Shown here piece after piece: positions 6,382 through 13,499 of a stretch of 20,782 nt of DNA (its first letter is position 1; each line of letters starts with the position of its first letter). A program made the translations under genes and the position numbers. A model generated the notes under the pieces. It saw only the letters and a list, made by a program, of their open reading frames with translations, did no database searches and was not told the DNA's origin. The DNA comes from Actinomycetota bacterium (GTDB taxonomy: Bacteria > Actinomycetota > Acidimicrobiia > IMCC26256 > JACDBD01): contig JACDBD010000127.1 in NCBI GenBank assembly GCA_013695115.1, forward strand, positions 1-20,782. Direction: 5' to 3'.

Positions 6382-7143
6382 ATGACGGAGCGGCTCGCGG
6401 GACGATCGGTCCTCGTCACCGGGGCGGCGAGCGGCATGGGCCGCGCCACCACCACCCGCCTGGTGGACGAAGGTGCGCGGGTCACCGCGGTCGATGTCGA
6501 CGAGCCCGGTCTCGAGAAGACGGTGGCGCTGGCCGATGCGGGCGACCGCGTCGTCGCCTGCCCCGCCGACGTCAGCCGGGAGCAGGACGTCGTGGCTGCC
6601 GTCGATACCGCGGTCGAGGCCTTCGCCGGCCTCGCGGGCGTAGTCACGAGCGCCGGGATCTTCCACCCCGGCGATCTCAAGCCCGCCGCCGACGTGGCCC
6701 TCGAAGATTTCCTGCACGTCATCGGCGTGAACCTCGCCGGGACGTTCCTCGCGATCAAGCACGCGCTCCCGTACCTCGTGACTTCGGGTGGTTCGATCGT
6801 GACGATCGCGTCGACCGCCGCGCTCCGGGGCCACGGCTTCGGGTCCGGCTACACCGCGAGTAAGGGCGGCGTCGACGCGCTCACCCGGCTGGTGGCGACC
6901 CAGTACGGACGAAAGGGCGTCCGCGCCAATTGCATCTGCCCGGGCGGGATCGACACCCCGATGACCGCGGGCGCGTTCCTCACCCCGGAGGCCACGGAAC
7001 GATTCGAGAACCGCGTTCCCGCCGGCCGGGTCGGTCAACCGGAAGAGATCGCGTCGGTGGCCGCGTTCCTGCTGTCGGACGACGCCGCGTACCTGTCGGG
7101 CCAGACGATCGCGGTCGACGGAGCGTCGACCATCGCCGGCTAG
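6382..7143 (+). CDS. Short-chain dehydrogenase/reductase (SDR)
   Basis: A 253-residue classical SDR. It has TGAASGMG (residues 13-20), an acidic end of strand beta-2 (VDVD, about 37-40) indicating NAD(H) preference, Asn117 (GVNLAG), Ser144, Tyr157 and Lys161 (YTASK). The C-terminal part ends in SGQTIAVDGA, as in FabG-like enzymes. The usual NNAG is changed to TSAG (residues 89-92), so the first Asn of that structural motif is missing while the catalytic residues are intact. It is transcribed alone, away from DUF2332, and faces the small gene at 7168-7467. The substrate is unknown. Many SDRs of this type in actinobacteria act on sterol, ketone or alcohol intermediates, which is family knowledge only. 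Confidence 0.9.
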   Translation: MTERLAGRSVLVTGAASGMGRATTTRLVDEGARVTAVDVDEPGLEKTVALADAGDRVVACPADVSREQDVVAAVDTAVEAFAGLAGVVTSAGIFHPGDLKPAADVALEDFLHVIGVNLAGTFLAIKHALPYLVTSGGSIVTIASTAALRGHGFGSGYTASKGGVDALTRLVATQYGRKGVRANCICPGGIDTPMTAGAFLTPEATERFENRVPAGRVGQPEEIASVAAFLLSDDAAYLSGQTIAVDGASTIAG

Positions 7144-7144
7144 C

Positions 7145-7161
7145 CCGCCTCGGTGAGGCGG
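7145..7161. terminator. Hairpin between convergent genes
   Basis: CCGCCTC-GGT-GAGGCGG, a perfect 7-bp stem in the 24-nt gap between the SDR stop and the stop of the convergent small gene. It could end transcription from both sides; there is no T tract. Confidence 0.4.
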
Positions 7162-7167
7162 CCGGCG

Positions 7168-7467
7168 TCAGGCGGCGGACGCGAACTCGACCGCGCGGTG
7201 GAGCAACTCGGCCGTCTCGTCGTGGTGCTCGTCGCGAGCGATGTCCGCGGCCTCGGCCAGCAGGGAAGGGTCGCCGTCGGCCCACTCGGTGACGGCTTCG
7301 GCAGCCTGCTCCGCGCCGGCGTCGCGGTGCAGTTCGGGAACGAGGAAGTCGCCCAGGCACACCAGGTCACGGACCTCTTCCTCGTGGGGTCGGGTCGGGT
7401 CCTCGACCACCAGGGCCTCGAGCTCCTCGGCCCGATCGAAACCGGTGTCGTCCGTCATCTGCCTCAC
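7168..7467 (-). CDS. Small acidic protein of unknown function
   Basis: A 99-residue, acidic, apparently all-helical protein that I do not recognise. It is rich in Glu, Asp and Ala with no membrane segment, no Cys-pair motif and no signal peptide; a single Cys sits in RDLVCLGDFLVPE. The C-terminal half (AEQAAEAVTEWADGD, LLAEAADIARDE, TAELLHRAVEFA) looks like paired amphipathic helices, as in TPR-like or four-helix proteins. The GTG at 7467 is chosen because the best Shine-Dalgarno sequence in the window, AGGAGGG (complement 7472-7478), lies 4 nt upstream; an internal ATG at 7458 is the alternative. It sits 83 nt downstream of the VOC gene on the same strand, behind a hairpin. Third-position GC supports real coding. 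Confidence 0.65.
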   Translation of the reverse strand: MRQMTDDTGFDRAEELEALVVEDPTRPHEEEVRDLVCLGDFLVPELHRDAGAEQAAEAVTEWADGDPSLLAEAADIARDEHHDETAELLHRAVEFASAA

Positions 7468-7513
7468 GTCGCCCTCCTCTTTCCTCGCTGCCCATCGGGA
7501 GCGTCCCCGGATT

Positions 7514-7535
7514 GCCCCGGTGCCGAAACCGGGGC
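7514..7535 (-). terminator. Terminator-like hairpin after SDR/VOC pair
   Basis: GCCCCGGT and ACCGGGGC form an 8-bp stem around a 6-nt loop, 15 nt past the VOC stop. A small GGGC-GAAA-GCCC hairpin adjoins it on the stop side. No T tract follows, as is common in high-GC actinobacteria. Confidence 0.45.
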
Positions 7536-7550
7536 GGGCGAAAGCCCTGG

Positions 7551-7988
7551 TCAGGAGGGTGCGCCGACCAGTTCGACCAGCACGCCGTCGGGGTCGCGCA
7601 GGGTGGCCATCGGGACGGGCCCGGCCGGACCCGGCACGTCGATGCGCCGGGCGTCCCGGGCCAGGCCCAACTGCTCGATGCGGGCGAGCGTCTCGTCGAC
7701 GTCGACGAAGAAGGAGAGGAGGAAGAACCCGGGCGCGGGGTGCTCCGAGGGCACGCGATCACCGGGCGGGGCGTCGAAGGCGACGAGCTCGACGATCCCG
7801 ACGTCGGGACGGCCGGGATCCCCGAGGAACACCGACCGCAGGCGGTTCGACGGCGCGTCGAACAACGTGTGCCAGTCGCCGTCGAAGGCGTGGTCCATGA
7901 GCGTCTCCAGCCCGAGCCCGTCGCGGTAGAAGCGCAGGGCGGCGTCGACGTCGCGAACGCAGATGGCGCTGTGATGGACGGTGGTCAC
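7551..7988 (-). CDS. VOC (glyoxalase/bleomycin-resistance) family protein
   Basis: A 145-residue single VOC domain made of two beta-alpha-beta-beta-beta units. The first is HHSAICVRDVDAALRFYRDG and the strands after it; the second is FFLLSFFVDVDETLARIEQL through RDPDGVLVELVG. Candidate metal ligands are His5/His6 at the start and the Glu of VLVELVG; the position where many relatives carry a second-half His (start of LLSFFVDD-like strand) has none, so metal content is uncertain. VOC enzymes include isomerases, epimerases, dioxygenases and lyases acting on small carbonyl or acid compounds. The GTG start overlaps the stop of the upstream SDR (GTGA, 4 bp), so the two are coupled and probably act in one small catabolic step, for example dehydrogenation plus epimerisation. 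The specific reaction is unknown. Confidence 0.85.
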   Translation of the reverse strand: MTTVHHSAICVRDVDAALRFYRDGLGLETLMDHAFDGDWHTLFDAPSNRLRSVFLGDPGRPDVGIVELVAFDAPPGDRVPSEHPAPGFFLLSFFVDVDETLARIEQLGLARDARRIDVPGPAGPVPMATLRDPDGVLVELVGAPS

Positions 7989-8734
7989 CGACGATCGATG
8001 CTGCCGGCGGGATCGAGGGGGCTGCGCAGCGTGACCCCGCCGTCGGCGGTCAGCACGTGCCCCGTCACCCAGTCGAGGCGCAGCAGCGCCAGGATCGCCT
8101 CGCCGACCTCGCGGGCCGTCCCGACGCGGCCCAGCGCGGCCCGCTCCGCCACGAGCTCCCGGTAGCCGGGAAGGCCGTCGGTTGCGGCGAACATCGGCGT
8201 GTCGGTACATCCCGGGGCGATCGCGTTCACCCTGATGCCGCGCTCGCCGAGCTCGGCCGCCGCCACCTTCACCAGCTGGTGCACCGCCGCCTTGGCGGTC
8301 GCGTAATGCACGAGGTAGCGGTCGCTCAGCAGCCCCGAGACCGAGCCCACCGCGACGATGCTGCCGGGCTTGGCCGCCGCGACCATGGCCCTGCCGCTCT
8401 CCCGCAGGCACAGGAACACGCCCCGCAGGTTCACCCGGTGGATGCGATCCCATTCCTCTGTGCTCATCTCGAGCACAGGTCCGAAGCCTCCGACACCCGC
8501 CGCCAGTACCGCGGCGTCGGGCGGGCCGAGCTCGTCCACCACGCGGCCGACCGCATCGACGACCGCTCCCTCGTCACCGACGTCGCAGGCGACCGCGAGG
8601 TCGCCCTGCCCGGCTTCGGCCTGGACGTCGAGGACGGCGACGCGCGCGCCCGCTTCCTGCAACAACTCGACGGTCGCTTCCCCGATCCCGCTCGAACCCC
8701 CGGTGACCAGCGCGACCGCCCCCCGGAGCTCCAT
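7985..8734 (-). CDS. Short-chain dehydrogenase/reductase (SDR)
   Basis: A 249-residue classical SDR with TGGSSGIG (residues 11-18), Asp36 at the end of strand beta-2 (VLDVQ, so NAD(H) likely), Asn102 (VNLRG), Ser131/133, Tyr144 and Lys148 (YATAK). The usual NNAG is replaced by AAGVGG. The C-terminus has VTGHVLTADGG, the usual SDR ending. ATG 8734 gives the standard distance to the nucleotide motif; GAGGGAG lies upstream as a moderate ribosome site, and an in-frame GTG at 8737 cannot be excluded. It is the first gene of a two-gene unit with the VOC protein. A palindromic repeat lies just upstream, in the gap before the divergent LLM gene. Confidence 0.9.
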   Translation of the reverse strand: MELRGAVALVTGGSSGIGEATVELLQEAGARVAVLDVQAEAGQGDLAVACDVGDEGAVVDAVGRVVDELGPPDAAVLAAGVGGFGPVLEMSTEEWDRIHRVNLRGVFLCLRESGRAMVAAAKPGSIVAVGSVSGLLSDRYLVHYATAKAAVHQLVKVAAAELGERGIRVNAIAPGCTDTPMFAATDGLPGYRELVAERAALGRVGTAREVGEAILALLRLDWVTGHVLTADGGVTLRSPLDPAGSIDRR

Positions 8735-8754
8735 CACATGGCTCCCTCGCTCGT

Positions 8755-8786
8755 CGCCGGGCCATCCTCGAAAGGATTGGCCGGCG
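8755..8786. repeat. Dispersed palindromic repeat, copy 2
   Basis: Left arm 8755-8768 and right arm 8773-8786 pair at 12 of 14 positions around a CGAA loop. The core CCATCCTCGAAAGGATTGG is homologous to copy 1 at 98-115. It lies in the 108-nt intergenic region between divergent genes and is preceded by CCTCGCTCG, as in the other copies. Confidence 0.6.
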
Positions 8787-8830
8787 CCGCCCCTACGGGG
8801 ATGCTCGTCCGCACAATTCGAACCCGACGG

Positions 8831-8836
8831 TAACGT
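8831..8836 (+). promoter_or_regulatory. Predicted -10 (TAACGT) of leaderless LLM gene
   Basis: TAACGT ends 6 nt before GTG 8843, with no ribosome site in between. Confidence 0.45.
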
Positions 8837-8842
8837 GCCAGC

Positions 8843-9760
8843 GTGACGGCTGGCACCGGCTCGAGCCCGTGGTTCGGGGTCTTCCTGCCCCAGCTGCGTA
8901 TGAGCTTCGCCACGATCCTGGAGCGGACCCGGGCAGCCGAAGCCGCCGGCTTCGACTCGGTGTGGCTGATGGACCATCTCGCCGCCCCCGCGGGGCCGCA
9001 CCACGACACCCTGGAGGGCTGGACCACCGCGGCGGCCCTGGCGGTACGCACCGACCGCATCCGCATCGGCCACCTCGTCACCTGCGACCCGTTCCGCCAT
9101 CCGGCGGTGCTGGCCAAGATGGCCGCGACTGTCGACGTGCTCAGCGACGGGCGGCTCGAGCTCGGCCTGGGCTGGGGATCGGTCGAAGCCGAGCTCGAGA
9201 CGTACGGCATCGACGCGGGAGGACCGGCCGTACGCGCCGCCCGCCTGCGCGAGACGCTCGAGATCCTGCCGCTGATGTTCGCGGGCGAGCCATTCGACTA
9301 CGCCGGCGAGCACTTCCGACTCGCGGACGCGATCGGGCGACCGGTCCCGGTTCAGGCGAAGGTGCCGGTGCACATCGGCGGGGCGGGGCCGAAGCTGACG
9401 ATGCCACTCGTGCGCGACCACGCCGACTGGTGGAACTGCCCGTCATACGCGATCGACCGCCTGGGCGACCTCCGGGCCGAGGCGGGCGGGGCACGCGTGT
9501 CGGCCCAGCACCCGATCGCGCTCGCACCCGACGACGCGTCACGCTCCGAGGTGATGGCCGTCGCCGAGCGCCGGTTCGGTGCCTGGGGTGGACTCGTCGG
9601 CGGGACCGCGGCCGAGGTTGCGGGGGCACTCAGCACCGAGGTCCGCGACCACGGCGTCGCGGGCTTCGTCGTCCAGCTCACCGACTTCGGCGTCCCCGAA
9701 ACGCTCCACCGCTTCATGGCGGAGGTCGCGCCCATCGTGCGCGACGCGGCCCGTCAGTAG
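8843..9760 (+). CDS. LLM-class (probably F420-dependent) oxidoreductase
   Basis: A 305-residue luciferase-like TIM-barrel protein. Family features in order are: FGVFLPQ at the start; the AAEAAGFDSVWLMDH strand-helix; the RIRIGHLVTCDPFRHPAVLAK segment; DGRLELGLGWGSVEAE; and the VPVHIGGAGPKL loop. These fit the actinobacterial F420-dependent branch better than FMN luciferases, but the cofactor is inferred from family and lineage. Such enzymes transfer hydride to or from diverse small molecules. The gene begins with a GTG 6 nt after TAACGT and is followed 9 nt later by the HIT gene, which carries its own TAnnnT element. No F420 biosynthesis genes lie nearby. The substrate is unknown. Confidence 0.85.
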   Translation: MTAGTGSSPWFGVFLPQLRMSFATILERTRAAEAAGFDSVWLMDHLAAPAGPHHDTLEGWTTAAALAVRTDRIRIGHLVTCDPFRHPAVLAKMAATVDVLSDGRLELGLGWGSVEAELETYGIDAGGPAVRAARLRETLEILPLMFAGEPFDYAGEHFRLADAIGRPVPVQAKVPVHIGGAGPKLTMPLVRDHADWWNCPSYAIDRLGDLRAEAGGARVSAQHPIALAPDDASRSEVMAVAERRFGAWGGLVGGTAAEVAGALSTEVRDHGVAGFVVQLTDFGVPETLHRFMAEVAPIVRDAARQ

Positions 9761-9763
9761 CCT
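9758..9763 (+). promoter_or_regulatory. Predicted -10 (TAGCCT) of leaderless HIT gene
   Basis: TAGCCT ends 6 nt before GTG 9770 and overlaps the stop codon of the LLM gene, so the HIT gene may be transcribed independently. Confidence 0.4.
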
Positions 9764-9769
9764 GACCCC

Positions 9770-10192
9770 GTGCCCTCGATCTTCAGCAAGATCATCGCCG
9801 GCGAGATCCCGGGGACGTTCGTGTGGAAGGACGATCGCTGCGTCGCTTTCCTGTCGATCGCGCCGATGAAGCCCGGGCACACGCTGGTCGTGCCGCGCGA
9901 GGAAGTGGACAACTGGATCGACCTCGATCCCCCGCTCGCGCAGCACCTCTTCGCCGTGGCCCAGACGATCGGGAAGGCGCAGCACCAGGCGTTCTCGCCC
10001 CGGCGCGTCGGGGTCATGATCGTGGGCGACGAGGTGCCGCACACCCACATCCACGTGGTGCCGATCAACTCCGCCGGCGAGCTGTCGTTCGCCCACGCCG
10101 ACCCCGACCCGCCCGAGGGCGCGCTGGACGCCGCTGCGACCAAGCTGCGGGCCGCTCTCCGCGACCAGGGCGCCGAACACGTTTCGGACTGA
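9770..10192 (+). CDS. HIT-family nucleotide hydrolase
   Basis: A 140-residue histidine triad protein. SIFSKIIAGEIPG at the N-terminus is the classical HinT/HIT opening, and the active-site HTHIHVVP has His91, His93 and His95; the final HIT position is Val instead of His (H-x-H-x-H-V-V), as read directly. HinT-like enzymes hydrolyse nucleotide phosphoramidates or aminoacyl-adenylates via a nucleotidyl-His intermediate. The C-terminus after residue 105 (FAHADPDPPEGALD) is somewhat extended relative to minimal HIT proteins of about 110-120 residues. The GTG at 9770 is supported by the TAGCCT 6 nt upstream. It sits between the LLM gene and a tiny membrane protein, with no clear functional link to either. 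Confidence 0.88.
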   Translation: MPSIFSKIIAGEIPGTFVWKDDRCVAFLSIAPMKPGHTLVVPREEVDNWIDLDPPLAQHLFAVAQTIGKAQHQAFSPRRVGVMIVGDEVPHTHIHVVPINSAGELSFAHADPDPPEGALDAAATKLRAALRDQGAEHVSD

Positions 10193-10231
10193 CCGGGTTT
10201 CGGGGCCGTCGCGGCGGGGAACAACGCGGGC

Positions 10232-10348
10232 ATGCTGACGCTGATACTCGTACTCGCGGTGGTCGCGGTCGTGGGCTACCTGTTCTTCTCGCGCACCAGC
10301 ATCTTCCACCGCGGGACCATCACCCGTCGCTGGGGTCGTCGCCTCTAG
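10232..10348 (+). CDS. Small single-pass membrane protein (38 aa)
   Basis: An ATG-initiated frame of 38 residues ends in TAG. It starts with a hydrophobic helix (MLTLILVLAVVAVVGYLFF, residues 1-19) followed by SRTSIFHRGTI and a strongly basic end (TRRWGRRL). The positive C-terminus predicts the C-terminal tail stays in the cytoplasm. Codon third positions are nearly all G or C, as expected for coding. A purine-rich GGCGGGGA lies about 11 nt upstream as a weak ribosome site. It fills the gap between the HIT gene and bioA. I do not recognise it; it could be a conserved micro-membrane protein or a chance frame. Confidence 0.5.
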   Translation: MLTLILVLAVVAVVGYLFFSRTSIFHRGTITRRWGRRL

Positions 10349-10383
10349 CCCCTGCGCATCAGGCAGGCGCGGTACCTGGGCAA

Positions 10384-10389
10384 TACGCT
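10384..10389 (+). promoter_or_regulatory. Predicted -10 (TACGCT) of bio operon
   Basis: TACGCT ends 7 nt before GTG 10397, so bioAFD is probably transcribed as a leaderless mRNA from here. No BirA- or BioQ-type palindromic operator is obvious in the 48-nt gap. Confidence 0.45.
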
Positions 10390-10396
10390 GCGCCGC

Positions 10397-11704
10397 GTGG
10401 AACAGGGCTCGGAGTGGGTCAAGCGCGACGCCGCCGTCGTGTGGCACGGCTTCACCCAGATGGCCGCGTACGCCGACAACGCGCCGATCGTCATCGACCA
10501 CGCCGAGGGCCACGAGCTCGTCGACGTGGACGGCCACCGGTATATCGACGCGATCTCGTCCCTGTGGGTGAACACGCTGGGCCACCGCGTGCCCGAGCTC
10601 GACGAGGCGCTCCGCGAGCAGCTCGACCGGGTGGCGCACACCACCTTGCTCGGCAACGGCAACCGGGTCGTGGTCGAGCTGGCCGAGGCCCTCGCCCGGG
10701 TGGTGCCGGTCGACGGGCCCCACTTCCTCTTCGCCTCCGACGGTGCCGCCGCAGTCGAGCAGGCGCTGAAGATCGCGTTCCAGTACTGGGCGAACCGCGG
10801 GGTCGAGGGACGCTCGAGCTACCTCGCCTTCGGCGGCGCTTACCACGGCGACACCATCGGCTCCCTCTCGGTCGGCGCCGGCGGGTTCGGGACAGACGTG
10901 TTCGACCCTCTGCGCTTCCCGGTCGTACGCGCTCCCGGGTTCGGTGAGTCGGGCTGCTTCGAGACCACGGCGGCGATGGTCTCGGAGCACGCGTCCGAGT
11001 TGGCGGCGGTCGTAGTCGAGCCGCTCGTGCAGGGCGCGGCCGGGATGCAGCTGGCGCCGCTCGACGCGTTCGCGACGTTGGCCGACGCCTGCCGCGACCA
11101 TGACGTGTTGCTGATCTGCGACGAGGTCGCGACCGGGTTCGGTCGCACCGGCACGCTGTTCGCGTCGGAGCAATGCGGACTCCGCCCCGACCTGCTCTGC
11201 CTGGGCAAGGGCCTGACCGCCGGGTACCTGCCCCAGTCGGTCACGGTCGCGAGCCAGCGGGTGTTCGACGCGTTCCTCGGTCCTGATCTCGGCGAGCGCA
11301 CGCTCTACCACGGCCACTCGTACGGCGGGAACGCGCTCGCGTGTGCGGTCGCGCTCCGTCACCTCGAGTTGCTCGAGGAGCGCGACGTGCTCGCAAACGT
11401 GCGCACTCGGGCGGCGCAGCTCGGCGAGCTCCTTGATGCGCGCGTCGCCCCTTTGCCCGCGGTCGGTGAAGTCCGCCGGCGCGGCCTCATGGTCGGCGTC
11501 GAGCTCGCGCCGGCCGTCGACGGGTTGCGGTGGGGTCGGCGGGTGTGCGCGGCCGCGGTGGCGCGCGGGGTGCTGTTGCGCCCGCTGGGCGACGTGGTGA
11601 TCGTGATGCCACCGCTGACGATCACCGCCGACGAGGTAACCCGCATCGTCGACGTGCTGGCCGCCGCCATCACCGAGGTGACCAGCGCTGAGGTGAGCAC
11701 GTGA
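10397..11704 (+). CDS. bioA: Adenosylmethionine-8-amino-7-oxononanoate aminotransferase
   Basis: A 435-residue class III (fold type I) PLP aminotransferase that converts 7-keto-8-aminopelargonate to 7,8-diaminopelargonate with SAM as amino donor. VVWHGFTQM (residues 14-22) is the BioA-type N-terminal motif. The cofactor Asp242 lies in LICDEVATGFGRTG, and Lys271 in CLGKGLTAGYLP should form the Schiff base; YHGHSYGGNALA near residue 304 is the BioA active-site loop. The identity is reinforced by bioF and bioD immediately downstream. The stop overlaps the bioF GTG (GTGA). The GTG start is supported by TACGCT 7 nt upstream. Length matches the family (about 425-435). Confidence 0.94.
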   Translation: MEQGSEWVKRDAAVVWHGFTQMAAYADNAPIVIDHAEGHELVDVDGHRYIDAISSLWVNTLGHRVPELDEALREQLDRVAHTTLLGNGNRVVVELAEALARVVPVDGPHFLFASDGAAAVEQALKIAFQYWANRGVEGRSSYLAFGGAYHGDTIGSLSVGAGGFGTDVFDPLRFPVVRAPGFGESGCFETTAAMVSEHASELAAVVVEPLVQGAAGMQLAPLDAFATLADACRDHDVLLICDEVATGFGRTGTLFASEQCGLRPDLLCLGKGLTAGYLPQSVTVASQRVFDAFLGPDLGERTLYHGHSYGGNALACAVALRHLELLEERDVLANVRTRAAQLGELLDARVAPLPAVGEVRRRGLMVGVELAPAVDGLRWGRRVCAAAVARGVLLRPLGDVVIVMPPLTITADEVTRIVDVLAAAITEVTSAEVST

Positions 11705-12807
11705 CGTGGCGCGAGTGGGCCGCGGCCGAAGGGCGGGAGATCCGCTCGGCCCATCGCTGGCGCGAGCCCCGCGACTTCGACGCCGCCGGGCCCGAAGGCA
11801 AGCTCGCGCCCGACGGACGGCCCGTCGTCTCGTATGCGTCCAACGACTACCTCGGGCTCACCCAACACCCGGACGTGGTCGCCGCCGCCCACGCCGCCCT
11901 CGACCGTTGGGGGACGGGATCGGGCTCGGCCCGCCTGATCGTCGGGTCCCGGCCGGTGCACGCCGAGCTGGAGGCGGCGCTGGCCTCGTGGAAGGGGACC
12001 GACCGCGCCGTCGTGTTCCCAACCGGCTTCGCCACCAACCTCGGCGTCCTCACGACGTTCGGCGCGCCGGGCGTCGTCGTGTGCTCGGACGAGCTCAACC
12101 ACGCGTCGATCATCGACGGGTCGCGGCTGAGCCGCGCTCGCGTCGAGGTGTACCGCCACGCCGACGTCGACCACCTCCGGCATCTCCTCGAGGCCGCGCC
12201 GGCGGGCGAACGGCACGTCGTGGTCACCGACACCGTCTTCTCGATGGACGGCGACCTCGCGCCGGTGGACTCATTGGCCGAGTTGTGTGCCCGGCACTCT
12301 GCCCTGCTCGTGCTGGACGAGGCCCACGCCGTGCTCGGGCCCGACCCCGACCTCGCCGGCCGCGACGTGCTGCGCGTGGGAACGTTGTCGAAGACCTTGG
12401 GGGCGCTGGGCGGGTTCGTCGCCGGCCCCGCTCCGCTGACGGAGCTGGTCGTGAACCGGGCCCGCTCCTACGTTTTCACCACCGCGCCGACTCCCGCCGA
12501 CACCGCCGCGGCGCTGGCGGCGGTGGGCGTGGTGCGGTCGTCGGAGGGCGAGGCGCTCCGGGCACGTCTTCACGACCACGTCGAGCGCCTCCGGTCCGGG
12601 CACCCGTCCCCCATCGTCCCGGTCGTGCTCGGTGACGAAGCGCGCACGCTGGCGGCGGCGGCCACGTTGCTGGAGCAGGGAATGCTCGTACCCGCCATCC
12701 GGCCCCCCACGGTGGCGCCGGGCACGTCGCGGCTCCGGGTCGCGCTGTCGGCCGCTCACACCAGCGCGCAGATCGACGCGCTGAGGACCGCGCTCGCCGA
12801 CCTATGA
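11701..12807 (+). CDS. bioF: 8-amino-7-oxononanoate synthase
   Basis: A 368-residue alpha-oxoamine synthase that condenses pimeloyl-ACP or -CoA with alanine to make 7-keto-8-aminopelargonate. Motifs seen: SNDYLGL (47-53), GTGSGSARLIVG (71-82), His134 in ELNHASIIDGSRLS, LLVLDEAHAVLG (202-213) with Asp206 and His209, and Lys231 in GTLSKTLGALGG as the PLP lysine. It is a little shorter than the E. coli enzyme (384), mainly at the ends. The GTG start is embedded in the bioA stop and the stop overlaps the bioD ATG, so all three are translationally coupled. In the pathway it acts before BioA, although it lies second. Confidence 0.94.
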   Translation: MTWREWAAAEGREIRSAHRWREPRDFDAAGPEGKLAPDGRPVVSYASNDYLGLTQHPDVVAAAHAALDRWGTGSGSARLIVGSRPVHAELEAALASWKGTDRAVVFPTGFATNLGVLTTFGAPGVVVCSDELNHASIIDGSRLSRARVEVYRHADVDHLRHLLEAAPAGERHVVVTDTVFSMDGDLAPVDSLAELCARHSALLVLDEAHAVLGPDPDLAGRDVLRVGTLSKTLGALGGFVAGPAPLTELVVNRARSYVFTTAPTPADTAAALAAVGVVRSSEGEALRARLHDHVERLRSGHPSPIVPVVLGDEARTLAAAATLLEQGMLVPAIRPPTVAPGTSRLRVALSAAHTSAQIDALRTALADL

Positions 12808-13439
12808 CGAATCGCCCGCGGCAGCTGGTCGTCGTCACCGGCACCGGCACCGAGGTCGGCAAGACCTGGTTCGCGGCGGCGACGGTCGCCGCGCTGCGGG
12901 AGGCCGGGGTTCGCGTCGCCGCCCGCAAGCCGGTGCAGTCGTTCGAATCGGGCGCCGGTCCCACCGACGCCGACGTGCTGGCGGGCGCGAGCGGCGAGCT
13001 CCCCGACGAGGTGTGCCCACCCTCCCGGTCGCTGGGCGTGCCGATGGCGCCGCCGATGGCCGCCGAGTCGCTCGGGCTACCGCCGTTCACGGTCGCCGAG
13101 CTCGCGGCCGAGATCGGCTGGCCGCCCGGCATCGAGGTCGGCGTGGTGGAGGGCGTGGGCGGGCCGCGCTCGCCGCTGGCCGCCGACGGCGACACCGTCG
13201 ACCTGGTGGCGGCGTTGCGACCCGACGCGGTCGTGCTCGTGGCCGACGCCGGTCTGGGCGCCATCAACGCGGTGCGGCTGTCGGTCGCGCCGTTCGACGG
13301 CCACGAAGTGGTGGCCGCGCTCAACCGCTACGACGAGACGGATGACCTCCACCGCCGCAACCGGAAATGGCTCTCCGACCACGCCAGAGTCGAGGTCGTC
13401 GTGGCGCCGGACGCGCTGGCCACGCGGCTCAGAAATTGA
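12804..13439 (+). CDS. bioD: ATP-dependent dethiobiotin synthetase
   Basis: A 211-residue P-loop protein with GTGTEVGKTW (residues 13-22), the near-invariant BioD Walker A, and RKPVQSFE (41-48) carrying the catalytic Lys42. Later strands VGVVEGVGGPRSPL (about 113-126, the usual VEGAGG-type substrate loop) and VVLVADAGLGAINAVRLS complete the fold. It closes the ureido ring of diaminopelargonate using CO2 and ATP. Slightly short for the family (about 225), with a trimmed C-terminus, but all motifs are present. ATG overlaps the bioF stop (ATGA). It is the last gene of the operon; a hairpin follows 18 nt later. The expected next enzyme, BioB, is not in the window. Confidence 0.93.
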   Translation: MTNRPRQLVVVTGTGTEVGKTWFAAATVAALREAGVRVAARKPVQSFESGAGPTDADVLAGASGELPDEVCPPSRSLGVPMAPPMAAESLGLPPFTVAELAAEIGWPPGIEVGVVEGVGGPRSPLAADGDTVDLVAALRPDAVVLVADAGLGAINAVRLSVAPFDGHEVVAALNRYDETDDLHRRNRKWLSDHARVEVVVAPDALATRLRN

Positions 13440-13456
13440 GGCGGGTACTCGGTGGC

Positions 13457-13478
13457 CCGCCCTCTAGCGGCAGGGCGG
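13457..13478 (+). terminator. Terminator-like hairpin after bioD
   Basis: CCGCCCT and AGGGCGG form a 7-bp stem around an 8-nt loop in the 60-nt gap between bioD and the alanine dehydrogenase gene. No T tract follows; it may instead be a leader structure of ald. Confidence 0.4.
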
Positions 13479-13499
13479 CCGATGTGATCGCGTAGGCGG

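Noticed and set aside
6381..6384. CATG giving overlapping divergent ATG starts for DUF2332 and the SDR
   Set aside because: Neat, but the DUF2332 ATG at 6383 would lie upstream of the predicted TACCCT element; GTG 6356 fits the leaderless rule better.
5325..6863. 512-codon plus-strand frame over DUF2332 and the SDR start
   Set aside because: Antisense to DUF2332 and then out of frame with the SDR; no recognisable domain.
9539..11362. 607-codon minus-strand open frame across LLM, HIT and bioA
   Set aside because: It covers three well-identified plus-strand genes; the composition is typical of an antisense frame in high-GC DNA, and no domain is recognisable.
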